Assembly: GCA_024103355.1 (NCBI GenBank)
Contig: JAGFIU010000031.1
Span: 33,587-97,586 of the forward strand
Direction: 5' to 3'
DNA from: Bacteroidota bacterium
GTDB taxonomy: Bacteria > Bacteroidota > Bacteroidia > NS11-12g > UBA955
DNA length: 64,000 bases
The stretch's first letter is position 1. Each line of letters begins with the position of its first letter. A program made the translations under genes and the position numbers. A model generated the notes under the pieces. It made no database searches. It was given only the letters and a program-made list of their open reading frames with translations, and was not told the origin of the DNA. Below, piece by piece: positions 36,995 to 47,449 of this stretch.

Positions 36995-37915
36995 ATGAAT
37001 TCCTCTTTACGCATAGTCTTTTATGGCACACCTGAGTTCGCTGCCTACTCATTTCAAAAAATTCACGAATCTGGCTTCACTATAGTTGGAGCAGTTACTG
37101 CTCCCGACAAACCTTCGGGGAGAGGACTAAAAATGCACGAATCTGCATTAAAAACAGCAGCAAAAAATCTCGGCATAGAGGTTTTACAACCCACAAACCT
37201 CAAATCCTCCGATTTTATTAAAGACTTGGAAAGACTAAAACCCGATGTACAGGTAGTTATAGCCTTTCGTATGCTGCCCGAATCTGTGTGGTCATTTCCA
37301 AAATACGGCACTTTTAACTTACATGCTTCTCTTCTGCCTCAATATCGGGGAGCCGCTCCCATTAATCACGCGATTATCAATGGTGAAAAAGAAAGCGGTG
37401 TTACAACTTTCTTTATAGAAAAAGAAATAGATACCGGCAAAATTATCTTGCAATCCAAAGTCAGCATTTCTCCTGAAGACACTGCGGGAACCTTGCATGA
37501 CAAGCTGATGGTTGAAGGAGCGGATTTGGTTATTAAAACACTAAACTTGCTCCGTAGCGGCAAGATTGTAACCACAGTACAACATTCCGAAAACCTCAAA
37601 CCGGCTCCCAAAATTTTCCCTCAAGATTGTATGATAGATTGGAACAAACCGGCCTCTGCAATCAGAAATTTCGTACGTGGACTTTCACCTTACCCTGTTG
37701 CCAGGACAATGCACAACGAAAAACTCTTTAAGATTTTTGAAATACAAATCCCTGAAACTTCAATAATACCAAAGTTAAATACAGGAGAATGGAAAATTGA
37801 AAAAGGACAGCTATATATTGGATGCCTTGATACAAATATTTGTGTTAAAGATATTCAACAAGAAGGGAAAAGAAGGATGAAAATCGAGGAATTTATACTC
37901 GGCTTCAGGGAATAG
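36995..37915 (+). CDS. fmt: Methionyl-tRNA formyltransferase
   Basis: Formylates initiator Met-tRNA using 10-formyltetrahydrofolate. The 306-aa protein carries the family blocks VFYGTPEFAAYSF, APDKPSGRGLKMHES and FNLHASLLPQYRGAAPINHAI. A C-terminal OB-like domain follows (about 205-306). The length is typical. It is divergent from the 1260-aa gene and converges with the 38010 gene, with a shared bidirectional terminator between them. Confidence 0.95.
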   Translation: MNSSLRIVFYGTPEFAAYSFQKIHESGFTIVGAVTAPDKPSGRGLKMHESALKTAAKNLGIEVLQPTNLKSSDFIKDLERLKPDVQVVIAFRMLPESVWSFPKYGTFNLHASLLPQYRGAAPINHAIINGEKESGVTTFFIEKEIDTGKIILQSKVSISPEDTAGTLHDKLMVEGADLVIKTLNLLRSGKIVTTVQHSENLKPAPKIFPQDCMIDWNKPASAIRNFVRGLSPYPVARTMHNEKLFKIFEIQIPETSIIPKLNTGEWKIEKGQLYIGCLDTNICVKDIQQEGKRRMKIEEFILGFRE

Positions 37916-37958
37916 AACTTTCAAGATTTTTAAGACAAGATATTTTAAGGCTAAACAA

Positions 37959-37990
37959 AAAAGGCGACTGTAATACAATCGCCTTTTATA
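37959..37990. terminator. Bidirectional terminator between fmt and the 1250-aa surface gene
   Basis: A perfect 9-bp stem has arms AAAAGGCGA (37959-37967) and TCGCCTTTT (37979-37987), with an 11-base loop. T-runs flank it on both strands. The minus-strand side has the longer run, which fits it as the end of the 38010 gene transcript. Confidence 0.75.
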
Positions 37991-38009
37991 TGAAAAGAAA
38001 AATAAGATT

Positions 38010-41000
38010 TTATTCTATTACAAAACGAATTGTTTTGCTGCCTTGTTGATTATTATAAATGGTTAGCAAATATACTCCCGGAGTTAGGGTGTGTGATAGA
38101 TTGATTTCTTTGTTAGTTGCATTTGCTTTGAAATCTTCTGAATAAACTTTTCTACCGACCACATCGAGAACATTGATTTGATATTGAGCTCCATCAACAA
38201 AGTTTGCAGTCAGCACAAAATTCCCGTTATTTGGATTAGGAGCCATTTTCAAATCAAAATTAGAAAAGATATTGTTGACTCCGAGTCCGAATACTCTCAT
38301 AACAAACTTATTAGAATTTACATTATCTGGAACAGCGCAAGGGTCGCTTGCAATTGCTTTTGCCCAAATTGTATCTCCATTATCAAAGTCGGTACCAGCT
38401 TTTGCAGTATAAGACAGTCCTGTTGCAGAGGGTACAAGCATGCTGTTTTTATACCATTCAATTGTGGGTGTAGCACCTGCATCTGCTACAGTCAAAACAA
38501 AAGCAATATTAGTACCTGCAAAAACGCCTCCTTCAATATCCTTACTCAAAGTAGCGGTAGGCATCGTGGTTTGCGCACAAAATTCAATAACAATTTTATT
38601 CGATGATGAATGATTTGGGAAAGCACAAGGGTCTTTTGAGATAACCTTTGCCCAAATCGAATCACCTTCGTTAAAATCAGAACCTGCTACAGCCACAAAG
38701 GTTAAATTTCCATTCTGGCTATTAATTCTGTTATTATTTTTATACCATTCTATTTCAGGATTTGCACCTGCATCTGAAATAGTAAGGCTGAAAGTAACAC
38801 TTGCACCTACCGGCACAAGTGTTTGAGGTGATACACTCATTGATACTAATGGCTGCAAAACGTTAGAACAAATATTCATAACAATCTCATTGCTAAATCC
38901 GAATTCTGGTACTGCACATGGGTCGTGTGATACAACTTTTGCTTGGATTGTATCTCCATCATTAAAATCAACACCGGATGTTGCAGTGTAGAAAGCACCT
39001 GATGCAAAGGTGATGAGAGTTCCATTTTTATACCATTCGAAATCCGGATTAATCCCTGCATTGGTAGCTACAGCACTAAATGTAACAGCTACTCCCGGAG
39101 CAACTAAAATCCCTTTATCAGAAGTAATTGTGACAACAGGAGTCGAAGTATTAGCACAAATATTCATTACCAATTTATTGCTGGATGCGTTGTTAGGTAA
39201 GGCGCAAGGATCAAGCGATGTTACTTTTGCCCAAATTGTATCAAGATTATTAAAATTAGTACCTGAAACTGCTGAATAATGAGTACTATCTTCTCCAACA
39301 ATCAGATTGCCGTTTTTATACCATTCAATAAGTGGGTTCAATCCCGCATCAACGGGAGTAATAGTAAAAGTAACTGAAGTATTATTGGGTATCAAGTTGC
39401 CTTTATTGGATGACAAAGTTACCGTTGGTGTGACTGTATTTGCACATATATACATTACAACATCGTTTGAAAAAATTGTGCTTGGCATTGCACAAGGTTC
39501 TGAAACAAGTACTTTAACACTAAAAGTATCTGTATTATTAAAATTGGTACCAGCAGTTGCCGAATAGGAGATCCCATTAGCAAAAGGTATCTTTTTGCCA
39601 TTTTTATACCACTCAATTACAGGACTCACACCAACATTTGTCATATTCAGTGAAAACTTAACTGCAGTTCCGTTAGGAACAAGATTAGCAGTATTTAGGT
39701 TAATACTAACTGAAGGGGCTAAAGCTTGAGGGCAAATTTTAACTATGACCTTTGAACTTGTTGTATCAATTGGGCTGATACATGCTTCATGCGTTGAAAT
39801 TAACACCCAGATTGTGTCATTATCATTAAAGTCAACCCCTGCTTTACCTGAATAGGTTAACCCACTCTGTCCAACAATCGGGGAACTGTTTTTATACCAT
39901 TGAAAGGATGGGCTGGAACCAGTATTCTTTGGAGTTAATGTAAAGTTAATTGTAGTACCGCTAAGCACAAGAGTACCCGGGCTAACCGCAATAGTTCCTG
40001 AAGGGGTTAGGATCTGAGGACAACGTTCATAGGTCCCAATATCAATATTGTTACCCAAAATTCTATCGAGTCCGTTTAAATCTGTCTTAATCGTGGAAAG
40101 ATTAGGAGTTGCGGAAGGTGAATAAAAACTACTATCTCCCAAATCAAGCGCAACACTACCAAATGCCATTCTAAAATCATTATTGAGCGTATCTTCAAAA
40201 TATGCAGTAGATGCTACTGTGACTCCTGCGGGATTAACACTTCCGTCTTCTAAATACGTATCACCCACAATCGACCTTCTGGTGTTAGTAATGAGCGGAA
40301 AAGTAACGTTCACCTCATCGGGGTAATTACCGGCAATAATTGTATTTCTTATTTTGGTTGAAGTACCTTGGTCATAACCTCCTCCACCAACTCCATTTCC
40401 TGTAATGTTATTGGCAATTGTAACATTGGTAAGTATCAGAGCAGTATTTGAACCCAAAGCACCAATTCCTCCACCTTCTGTATTTGCATAATTGCGAGCA
40501 ATCAAAACATTTGTAAGTATTGCTTCCGACTCTCTTTCTAGTCCAAAACCACCAAAATATTTACTAGATGTATTATACATAAATATTGCATTAGTAATCA
40601 CCGGTTTGCAGGTATTGTAATAGTACATACCACCTCCGTTGCCATTTGCAGTATTGTTATAAAAATAAACTCCATTGAGCGTTGGGCTACTTTTCCAACC
40701 ATACAGACCGCCTCCATCTTCCTCTGCATAGTTATTTCTAAAAGTAACATTATTCAGCTTTGCATCGCTGCCACCATCTGTATCCATTCCACCTCCACAA
40801 CTCCCTGAGGCTCTATTATTAATAAATAAAACATCAGTCAACTCAGGCTTACTACCATCATTATAAATACCGCCTCCTGAGTTTGTGCTTTCGTTACTAT
40901 CAAAAACTACATTTTCAATAACACAATCACTGCCCAATCTATTATCAATAGCTCCACCACCTTCATCATCAGTCTGGGCTAAATTTTTTGTAAAATAGGA

Positions 41001-41762
41001 ATTTGTAATGGTAATACTGCTGTTTGAATTATACATTGCTCCTCCATTACAATTTTTTGCTGTGTTGAGATAAAATACAGAATGTTCAACAGACAAATCA
41101 CCTTGAGTATTGATGTCCCAGTTATACATTCCTGCACCACCGCCTAATTCCGCATCAGTACTGTAAACTAAATTATCTCTAACTACTAAATTTGTATAGA
41201 CTCCTTGTGTTGCAAAATTAATAATACCGGCACCTGCATTCTTGTAAATATCATTACCTCCAATATTAATTGATGACATGTCAGAAGCGAAACCATCTCG
41301 CACAGTAAATCCATCAAGTGTAAATAAAGACAACTCATTCGAGATAATGACATGATAAACGTTATCTGTTTGGTCGCCAATAATACCGATATCTCCTGAC
41401 AATATTGATTCATATTTGATATGCAGATTCGTAGAGTCAGTTTTTCTGTCGGATAGTTCAGTCTCAGTTCCTGCGAACCCCCCATAAATATGTACTTTAT
41501 CTTTCAACAAGAATGTTACATCTCTCGGATCTGCGGACACTATCGGGGGTTTTGATGGTGTATAAGTCCCTGATGCAACCCAAATTGTATCTCCACTAAC
41601 CGCACTATCAAGTCCGGTTTGGAAATCTACAAATGCATTGCCCCAACTTTTGCCATTAGAGGTACCCAAGGCTTTAGCATCTACATACCATCTGTCAGCA
41701 AATGATTGTTGCCAACAAATGAGGAATCCAAAGACTCCAAGCATTAAATATTTCTTTTTCAT
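38010..41762 (-). CDS. T9SS-exported surface protein: beta-helix, six Ig-like repeats, type A sorting domain
   Basis: Predicted cell-surface protein (1250 aa). A signal peptide comes first, then a right-handed beta-helix region (about 25-560). Its rungs are rich in GGG/NSN motifs, such as GGGAIDNRLGSDCVIENVVF and GGGMYYYNTCKPVITN. About six tandem Ig-like repeats of roughly 95 residues follow (to about residue 1170), each with a WYKN motif and a Cys-Xaa-Pro tail. A type A T9SS sorting domain closes the protein (MAPNPNNGNFVLTANFVDG to the C-terminus). The repeats are conserved at DNA level too. The ligand is unknown; beta-helix proteins often bind or cut polysaccharides. Confidence 0.9.
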   Translation of the reverse strand: MKKKYLMLGVFGFLICWQQSFADRWYVDAKALGTSNGKSWGNAFVDFQTGLDSAVSGDTIWVASGTYTPSKPPIVSADPRDVTFLLKDKVHIYGGFAGTETELSDRKTDSTNLHIKYESILSGDIGIIGDQTDNVYHVIISNELSLFTLDGFTVRDGFASDMSSINIGGNDIYKNAGAGIINFATQGVYTNLVVRDNLVYSTDAELGGGAGMYNWDINTQGDLSVEHSVFYLNTAKNCNGGAMYNSNSSITITNSYFTKNLAQTDDEGGGAIDNRLGSDCVIENVVFDSNESTNSGGGIYNDGSKPELTDVLFINNRASGSCGGGMDTDGGSDAKLNNVTFRNNYAEEDGGGLYGWKSSPTLNGVYFYNNTANGNGGGMYYYNTCKPVITNAIFMYNTSSKYFGGFGLERESEAILTNVLIARNYANTEGGGIGALGSNTALILTNVTIANNITGNGVGGGGYDQGTSTKIRNTIIAGNYPDEVNVTFPLITNTRRSIVGDTYLEDGSVNPAGVTVASTAYFEDTLNNDFRMAFGSVALDLGDSSFYSPSATPNLSTIKTDLNGLDRILGNNIDIGTYERCPQILTPSGTIAVSPGTLVLSGTTINFTLTPKNTGSSPSFQWYKNSSPIVGQSGLTYSGKAGVDFNDNDTIWVLISTHEACISPIDTTSSKVIVKICPQALAPSVSINLNTANLVPNGTAVKFSLNMTNVGVSPVIEWYKNGKKIPFANGISYSATAGTNFNNTDTFSVKVLVSEPCAMPSTIFSNDVVMYICANTVTPTVTLSSNKGNLIPNNTSVTFTITPVDAGLNPLIEWYKNGNLIVGEDSTHYSAVSGTNFNNLDTIWAKVTSLDPCALPNNASSNKLVMNICANTSTPVVTITSDKGILVAPGVAVTFSAVATNAGINPDFEWYKNGTLITFASGAFYTATSGVDFNDGDTIQAKVVSHDPCAVPEFGFSNEIVMNICSNVLQPLVSMSVSPQTLVPVGASVTFSLTISDAGANPEIEWYKNNNRINSQNGNLTFVAVAGSDFNEGDSIWAKVISKDPCAFPNHSSSNKIVIEFCAQTTMPTATLSKDIEGGVFAGTNIAFVLTVADAGATPTIEWYKNSMLVPSATGLSYTAKAGTDFDNGDTIWAKAIASDPCAVPDNVNSNKFVMRVFGLGVNNIFSNFDLKMAPNPNNGNFVLTANFVDGAQYQINVLDVVGRKVYSEDFKANATNKEINLSHTLTPGVYLLTIYNNQQGSKTIRFVIE
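38330..40030 (-). repeat. Six-copy tandem repeat within the surface-protein gene
   Basis: The segment TTTTTATACCA recurs at about 38446, 38736, 39024, 39312, 39598 and 39886, giving a period near 288 bases. Each copy encodes one Ig-like unit of about 96 aa. The copies have diverged enough to rule out very recent duplication, except for the conserved core. Confidence 0.8.
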
Positions 41763-41782
41763 GATTGATATTTTATTTCTGG

Positions 41783-41790
41783 CAAATGTA
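41783..41790 (-). promoter_or_regulatory. -7 box for the 1250-aa surface gene
   Basis: The minus strand reads TACATTTG, an exact TAnnTTTG match, 21 bases before the ATG at 41762. Confidence 0.5.
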
Positions 41791-41985
41791 GCTAAAGCAA
41801 AATAATGATTCCATTTTATTTACAAATCTGATTTTTTATTATTTTAAATTCAATTAAATATTGCCTTTTTTCATTCATCCAACTTTATCCAATTCCATAA
41901 AAAAAACAACGATAATATTCAGATATAATTAGTATTAGGGCTTTAAACCCACTAATTTCGCAGTCGCAAAAATTTAAAAAAGTAA

Positions 41986-42405
41986 ATGACAACCAACCAA
42001 ACATTCACCATGATTAAACCCGATGCTGTTGCGAAAGGGTACACAGGCAAAATTTTAGACCAAATTATTTCAGCAGGATTTAGAATCAAAGCGATGAAAT
42101 ACACTCGTCTGAGCAAAGAACAAGCGGAAATGTTTTATGCCATTCACAAAGAGCGACCATTTTTCAACGATTTAGTTGCATTTATGACATCCGGCAGCAT
42201 TGTGGCAGCTATCCTTGAAAAAGAAAATGCAGTGGCTGATTTCAGGAAATTGATAGGTTCTACAAATCCTAAAGAAGCTGCCCCGGGAACTATTCGCAAT
42301 CTCTTTGCTGAATCTATTGATGCAAATGCCATTCACGGCTCCGATAGTGATGAAAACGCTGAAATCGAAGGAAACATATTTTTCAGCAAATTTGAAAGGT
42401 TCTAA
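41986..42405 (+). CDS. ndk: Nucleoside diphosphate kinase
   Basis: Transfers phosphate among nucleoside di- and triphosphates. The 139-aa protein has the start [18 protein letters not shown] and the phosphohistidine site NAIHGSDS with His117. The length is normal. A one-mismatch promoter box (TAATTTCG) lies at 41953-41960. It heads a run with the protease and the metallophosphoesterase downstream. Confidence 0.96.
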   Translation: MTTNQTFTMIKPDAVAKGYTGKILDQIISAGFRIKAMKYTRLSKEQAEMFYAIHKERPFFNDLVAFMTSGSIVAAILEKENAVADFRKLIGSTNPKEAAPGTIRNLFAESIDANAIHGSDSDENAEIEGNIFFSKFERF

Positions 42406-42419
42406 TACCTTGCTCAATC

Positions 42420-44021
42420 GTGGCTCTTTTTTCAAATAAAAAGTCATACCTCCAACCGACTATATATTCCTTGTTAGTCATAGCAGGAATTATAGTCGGG
42501 TTTAATCTCAAACCACCGATAAAGAGTCGTTTCTATCAAATTTTAGACATAGTGCAGACAGACTATGTTGACAAACCCTATCCAGAGGAATTAGAAGAAG
42601 ATGCTATTAAAGGTATGCTTTCACAACTCGATCCTCACACTACCTTTGTACCTGCCGCCTTAGTTGAATATACCGAGCGCAAAGTCAAAGGTAATTACCA
42701 AGGAATCGGGGTCGACTTTATTATTTTTCAGGACACAGCTGTATTGACAAAAGTGTATGTTAACGGGCCGGCATTTAATGTTGGATTAACTGAAGGAGAT
42801 AGAATCATTGAAGCAAACGGAAATTCCCTTATAGGCATCAATGCAACTAATAACAAAATTATTGAATCAATTTCTGGAACTCCGGGCAGCGAGGTCAAAA
42901 TAAAGATTTTCAGGAAAAGAAATAAAAGAATTATCGAAACATCAATAAAACGTGGTTCGGTTTCACTCAAAAGCATCGAAACATTCTATCTGATAGATAA
43001 GTATACCGGCATTATTAAAATAAAATCATTTAGTGCTACTACCTATCAAGAATTTATTTACGCACTAAATTCATTGAAAAAAGCAGGAATGAAAAATCTT
43101 GTTATTGACCTTCGCAATAATGGTGGTGGCTTGTTGCGCGAAGCTATAAAAGTTGCTAATGAACTCTTAAACAAAGGGGAGTTGATTACTTATACCCAAG
43201 GTCGCAAACGAAAAAAAGAGGTATATAAAGCCAATGGAAACGGCTCGTTTAAAACAGGAAGATTATTGGTTATCACAAATCGCAGCACTGCTTCTGCAAG
43301 TGAAATTCTCACAGGAGCCTTACAAGACAATGACAGAGCTTTCATCATTGGTACACGAACATTCGGGAAAGGACTTGTACAAGAGCCCTATCGCCTTCCC
43401 GATGGCTCATCTCTCAGGCTCACAGTAGCAAGATATTACACTCCATCCGGCAGGAGCATTCAGAAACCCTATACAAAAGATGTGGAAGCATATCGACAAG
43501 AAATTTACCGCAGAAATGAGAAAACTGAAGCCGATACTACTGAAAAAATATATTATAGTACAAGATTAAAAAGACCTCTTAGAGCAGGTGGTGGTATCAA
43601 TCCGGACTTTATGCTCACAGACACCTTGAATGAATCCGAAAAATTTGAAATATATCTGCCGGGGCTTTTTAATTCAGGAATATTGGATGTCTATATTTTG
43701 GATAATCTCAGAAAAGAAGTTTATACGGTTAATAACCATTATAAATCCGCTTTGCAATTTGCACGCTCTTATAAAATAAAGCCCACAACAATAAAAAATA
43801 TAATCCGATATCTTAAAAATAATCCTAAATATAAGTATCTAAAAATCACTCCGATGGGAGAAAACTTAATCAGAAAATATATCAAAGCAAGCATTGCACG
43901 ATTGTGCTTTGGCGAAGAAGGCTATCAGCAGGTCATCAATCAAGAAGAAGGGTTGACAAGCAGAATTCAACTGGCAATTATGGCCTATGACAAGGAGTTT
44001 CAGCAATTGAATAAGAATTAA
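42420..44021 (+). CDS. C-terminal processing protease (S41 family, CtpA/Prc-like)
   Basis: Periplasmic serine protease that trims protein C-termini. The 533-aa protein has an N-terminal membrane segment (about 13-30) and a PDZ domain (about 90-165, VNGPAFNVGLTEGDRIIEANG). The protease core has NNGGGLLREA, the catalytic serine in STASASEI (about 289-296) and the catalytic lysine in FGKGLVQ (Lys317). A C-terminal helical tail ends the protein. The start is read as GTG at 42420, since no ATG precedes the membrane segment. It follows ndk by 14 bases and abuts the metallophosphoesterase. Confidence 0.9.
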   Translation: MALFSNKKSYLQPTIYSLLVIAGIIVGFNLKPPIKSRFYQILDIVQTDYVDKPYPEELEEDAIKGMLSQLDPHTTFVPAALVEYTERKVKGNYQGIGVDFIIFQDTAVLTKVYVNGPAFNVGLTEGDRIIEANGNSLIGINATNNKIIESISGTPGSEVKIKIFRKRNKRIIETSIKRGSVSLKSIETFYLIDKYTGIIKIKSFSATTYQEFIYALNSLKKAGMKNLVIDLRNNGGGLLREAIKVANELLNKGELITYTQGRKRKKEVYKANGNGSFKTGRLLVITNRSTASASEILTGALQDNDRAFIIGTRTFGKGLVQEPYRLPDGSSLRLTVARYYTPSGRSIQKPYTKDVEAYRQEIYRRNEKTEADTTEKIYYSTRLKRPLRAGGGINPDFMLTDTLNESEKFEIYLPGLFNSGILDVYILDNLRKEVYTVNNHYKSALQFARSYKIKPTTIKNIIRYLKNNPKYKYLKITPMGENLIRKYIKASIARLCFGEEGYQQVINQEEGLTSRIQLAIMAYDKEFQQLNKN

Positions 44022-45290
44022 ATGTTTCAGAGTATTGTGTCAAAGTTTAATTCTATCATTTTTTTCAGTCTGCTGGGAGTCGTAATTTTCTTATTGGATT
44101 TATATGCTTGGCAAGGGTTTAGAACCATTTCAAGAGATTGGACAAGCCGGTCGCGCAACCTTTTGTTTTATTCTTATTGGGCTGTGAGCTTATTTTTTGT
44201 AGTGATGGTGATGTTGCGGCCTTTTTTTCATATCGAACAGACAGGAAATCCATTGTTTGGAGTAGTACAAGCATTTGGTTTTATTTTCATCTTTACCAAA
44301 CTTGTAATTGCCATTCCGCTGATGATTGAAGATATATACAGACTTTTCGAATGGCTAATAGGTTTGTTTGCTCACAAAGAATCAGAACATATTTTTCACA
44401 GCAGACGCAAATTTATCTCTCTTACAGGAATCGGTTTAGGTTCACTGCCTTTTGTCGGTCTTACTTACGGCATTGTAAAAGGTGCTCACAATTATCGAAT
44501 CAGGAAACTAAATTTAACTTTCAAGGAACTGCCAAAGTCTTTTGATGGTATCAAAATTGTGCAACTTTCAGACATTCATTCCGGTAGTTTTTGGAACAGA
44601 AGCGCTGTTGAAGGAGGTGTGCAAATGGTAAAAGAACTCAATGCAGACCTCATCCTTTTTACCGGAGACCTTGTTAACAGTAAAGCAGATGAGATGGATA
44701 GCTGGAAATCACTTTTTGGAAGTATTTCAGCTCCGATGGGTATTTTTTCTATATTAGGAAACCATGACTATGGTGATTATATCCATTGGAATTCTGCGGA
44801 AGAGAAAGCAGCAAATCTTGAGAAACTTAAACGGACTCAAGCCGAAATGGGCTGGAAGATGCTGAATAACACAAGTATTATGTTGCAAAAAGGAGGCGAG
44901 AGCATTGAAATAGTTGGTGTTGAGAATTGGAGTGCAAAACCAAATTTTCCCAAATACGGAGATTTAAGCAAAGCATTATCCGAATCTGCCAACCTTCCTT
45001 TCCAAATTCTGCTTTCGCACGACCCAAGCCATTGGAGAGCACAGGTTTTAGAAAAACACAAAAACATAAAACTTACATTGTCAGGACACACTCACGGATT
45101 TCAGTTTGGGATAGAAACTCATGGTTTGAAATGGAGTCCGATTAAATACATGTATCCCGAATGGGCAGGGCTTTACAAACAAGATGCTCAATATCTTTAT
45201 GTAAATCGCGGTTTTGGATATCTCGGTTACCCCGGCAGATTGGGCATTGACCCCGAAATCACGCTCATCACACTCAAATCTGATTCATAA
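44022..45290 (+). CDS. Membrane-anchored metallophosphoesterase
   Basis: Calcineurin-like phosphoesterase; the substrate is unknown, though similar YkuE-type enzymes act on lipid or cell-envelope phosphates. The 422-aa protein has about four N-terminal membrane helices (to about residue 150). The catalytic metal-site motifs follow: QLSDIHSG, FTGDLVNS, LGNHDYGDY, LLSHDP and LSGHTHGFQFG. It starts on the last base of the protease stop's neighbour codon and ends opposite prfA. A small hairpin with a T-run lies just after its stop. Confidence 0.9.
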   Translation: MFQSIVSKFNSIIFFSLLGVVIFLLDLYAWQGFRTISRDWTSRSRNLLFYSYWAVSLFFVVMVMLRPFFHIEQTGNPLFGVVQAFGFIFIFTKLVIAIPLMIEDIYRLFEWLIGLFAHKESEHIFHSRRKFISLTGIGLGSLPFVGLTYGIVKGAHNYRIRKLNLTFKELPKSFDGIKIVQLSDIHSGSFWNRSAVEGGVQMVKELNADLILFTGDLVNSKADEMDSWKSLFGSISAPMGIFSILGNHDYGDYIHWNSAEEKAANLEKLKRTQAEMGWKMLNNTSIMLQKGGESIEIVGVENWSAKPNFPKYGDLSKALSESANLPFQILLSHDPSHWRAQVLEKHKNIKLTLSGHTHGFQFGIETHGLKWSPIKYMYPEWAGLYKQDAQYLYVNRGFGYLGYPGRLGIDPEITLITLKSDS

Positions 45291-45308
45291 ATAAGGGTAA
45301 TTTAAGTA

Positions 45309-45340
45309 CAAGAAGTTAGTGATTCACTTCTTGATTTTTC
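45309..45340 (+). terminator. Terminator after the metallophosphoesterase gene
   Basis: Eight-base arms CAAGAAGT (45309-45316) and ACTTCTTG (45326-45333) enclose a 9-base loop and are followed by ATTTTT. It overlaps the end of convergent prfA. Confidence 0.5.
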
Positions 45341-46392
45341 ATTCTTTCTGTATTCTCGGCAAGTTGAAGTTTATTGATAATTTCTTCAATCTCTCCGTTC
45401 ATTACGTCAGGGAGATTATACAAAGTCAATCCTATACGATGATCGGTTACTCTGCTTTGCGGAAAATTATAGGTTCTGATTTTAGCGCTTCTGTCACCGG
45501 TGGAAACCATCGTTTTTCTTTTGGCTGCAATTGCATCTTCTTGCTTCCTAACGGCATCCTCATACAGTTTTGCACGTAACATTTTCATTGCCAACATTTT
45601 GTTTCCCAACTGAGTCCGTTCCACCTGACAGGTAATCACAATTCCGGTGGGGATATGTGTCAAATGAACTTTGGTTTCCACCTTGTTTACATTTTGTCCT
45701 CCCGCACCTCCGCTTCGTGCTGTTTCAAATTTCAAATCAGAATCTTTGATTTCAATCTCAACTTCATCTGCTTCGGGCAACACCGCTACAGAAACAGCCG
45801 AAGTATGTACCCTCCCCTGAGATTCTGTTACCGGAACTCTCTGAACCCTATGCACACCCGACTCAAATTTTAAAGTTCCATATACATCTTTGCCGCTCAC
45901 AGATAACACAAATTTGCTGTATCCTCCGGCTTCACTTTCGTTGGTTTCCAAAACCTCTGTCTTCCATCCCTTGCCTTCACAATATCGAATATACATCCTG
46001 CCAAGTTCTCCTGCAAAAATCGCTGCCTCATCTCCTCCGGTTCCTGCCCTAATCTCCACTATGGCATTGCGTTCATCCTGAGGGTCTTTCGGCAACATCA
46101 TAATTCGCAATGACTCTTCCAACTCAGGTAATTTCAACTCCGCTTCATCCAATTCTTCCTTCGCCAATTCTTTCAAATCATTGTCTTTCTCATTTTTGAG
46201 TATCTCTTTGGCCTGTTCACGATTGTTGTAATAGGTTTTATATTGCTTTATAAGTTCCACTATCTCACGTAAATCACTGTATTCCTTGTTGAGCTGTGTA
46301 AACTTCTTCATGTCTGCAATCACTTCAGGGCTTGACAATAAAATCTCAAGGTCTTTAAAGCGTGCTTCTATCGCCTCTAACTTCTCCAGCAT
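45316..46392 (-). CDS. prfA: Peptide chain release factor 1
   Basis: Recognises UAA and UAG and triggers release of the finished protein. The 358-aa protein has the codon-recognition tripeptide PVT (187-189) and the GGQ catalytic motif in [10 protein letters not shown] (231-233). Only one class-1 factor is in the window. A -7 box at 46421-46428 lies inside the end of the preceding gene, so it probably has its own promoter even though that gene is only 13 bases away. Confidence 0.96.
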   Translation of the reverse strand: MLEKLEAIEARFKDLEILLSSPEVIADMKKFTQLNKEYSDLREIVELIKQYKTYYNNREQAKEILKNEKDNDLKELAKEELDEAELKLPELEESLRIMMLPKDPQDERNAIVEIRAGTGGDEAAIFAGELGRMYIRYCEGKGWKTEVLETNESEAGGYSKFVLSVSGKDVYGTLKFESGVHRVQRVPVTESQGRVHTSAVSVAVLPEADEVEIEIKDSDLKFETARSGGAGGQNVNKVETKVHLTHIPTGIVITCQVERTQLGNKMLAMKMLRAKLYEDAVRKQEDAIAAKRKTMVSTGDRSAKIRTYNFPQSRVTDHRIGLTLYNLPDVMNGEIEEIINKLQLAENTERMKNQEVNH

Positions 46393-46405
46393 TATTTGTT
46401 TTATA

Positions 46406-47224
46406 TTATTTTTGGGCGTACAAAATTAGTTCATTTCCGCTTTGAAGCACCAACCTGTCAGGCGAAATCGAAAATGCTGAAATAGAGACCGGGCCATCTT
46501 TTACAAGAATCATCTTTTCTCTTAAAAACTCATTATCCAATTGATATACAGCATTGTTTTTGAGAAAAAACAAATTTCCTGACATTACAAAAAACTGCTT
46601 TGCATCGGTCAATGTGATATTTCTTTTATAATTACCGAAATTATCAAACTCAAACAAGCCGGAGGTACTGTCAAACAGATATACTGATTTGTTTACATCA
46701 GCAATATAAAAAGGAGCAAAATTTTGACCGGAAGAGTATTCGCGTACATTACCACTGCTCAACTCTACTGTCATATCTCTTTTAATTTTTTTCAACTTTA
46801 AGTCGCTCAAATCAAAAGCCCAAATTTTGCTGTCAAAGCTGCGGGCGCAAGCGCTCAGCAATACAAATCCACCATCTTCAAGATTACTCACACCCAATGT
46901 GTTAAGTTGATTGTCAAAATATAAAACCTTGTTCTGGTCTTTGTAAAAAACATAAATCTCAAAAGGGTTAGATGCATCAATAGAATGAACATTTCCAAGT
47001 GATTTATGATTGGCAACTGCAACTTGTTTTCCGTCTTTGTCAAACTTAATTATGTCGCCATTAGAGCCAACAGTATAAATATTCCCCATGTTGTCGCAGG
47101 TAAAATGTTCAAGGTTGTTTACACTGACTCTGCCAACTTCAACAAATTCATCGCCTGACTGTCGAGGAGAAAATCCAAAGTTCAGAAAAATAAAAGAAGC
47201 TAACAGTAAAAGGCGCATATTCAT
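46406..47224 (-). CDS. Exported beta-propeller-like protein of unknown function
   Basis: No named family recognised. The 272-aa protein has an N-terminal signal peptide ([13 protein letters not shown]) and about five to six repeats of short strands with NG/GD turns, such as [22 protein letters not shown]. The layout is like NHL or six-bladed propeller proteins. Starts at 47224 and 47218 are both possible (MNMRLL). It is upstream of prfA on the same strand, but prfA has its own promoter box. Function is inferred only from fold. Confidence 0.75.
   Translation of the reverse strand: MNMRLLLLASFIFLNFGFSPRQSGDEFVEVGRVSVNNLEHFTCDNMGNIYTVGSNGDIIKFDKDGKQVAVANHKSLGNVHSIDASNPFEIYVFYKDQNKVLYFDNQLNTLGVSNLEDGGFVLLSACARSFDSKIWAFDLSDLKLKKIKRDMTVELSSGNVREYSSGQNFAPFYIADVNKSVYLFDSTSGLFEFDNFGNYKRNITLTDAKQFFVMSGNLFFLKNNAVYQLDNEFLREKMILVKDGPVSISAFSISPDRLVLQSGNELILYAQK
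46421..46428 (-). promoter_or_regulatory. -7 box for prfA
   Basis: The minus strand reads TAATTTTG, an exact TAnnTTTG match, 29 bases before the prfA ATG and inside the 3' end of the propeller-like gene. Confidence 0.45.
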
Positions 47225-47231
47225 TCGATTG

Positions 47232-47239
47232 CAAAAATA
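47232..47239 (-). promoter_or_regulatory. -7 box for the propeller-like gene
   Basis: The minus strand reads TATTTTTG, eight bases before the ATG at 47224. The leader would be very short. Confidence 0.4.
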
Positions 47240-47449
47240 TATCCAAAAATCAATCTACCACATTTTTGTTTGTGAGGATTTTTGTAAAAGCAAAACAATA
47301 GATGGATCAAAATTAAGCGCTGAACAAAGATTTTAGCAGATTAAAATTATACATTTGAAACGGTTTACCGAATTACTTTTTTATGCAAACAAATAGAGCA
47401 GCTAAACCTTTGTTTTTGTAAAGAGTATTTAGTTACAATTATTGTTAAG

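Noticed and set aside
38330..40030. Regularly spaced repeats that could be mistaken for a CRISPR array
   Set aside because: The period is about 288 bases and the repeats encode Ig-like protein units in one open frame.
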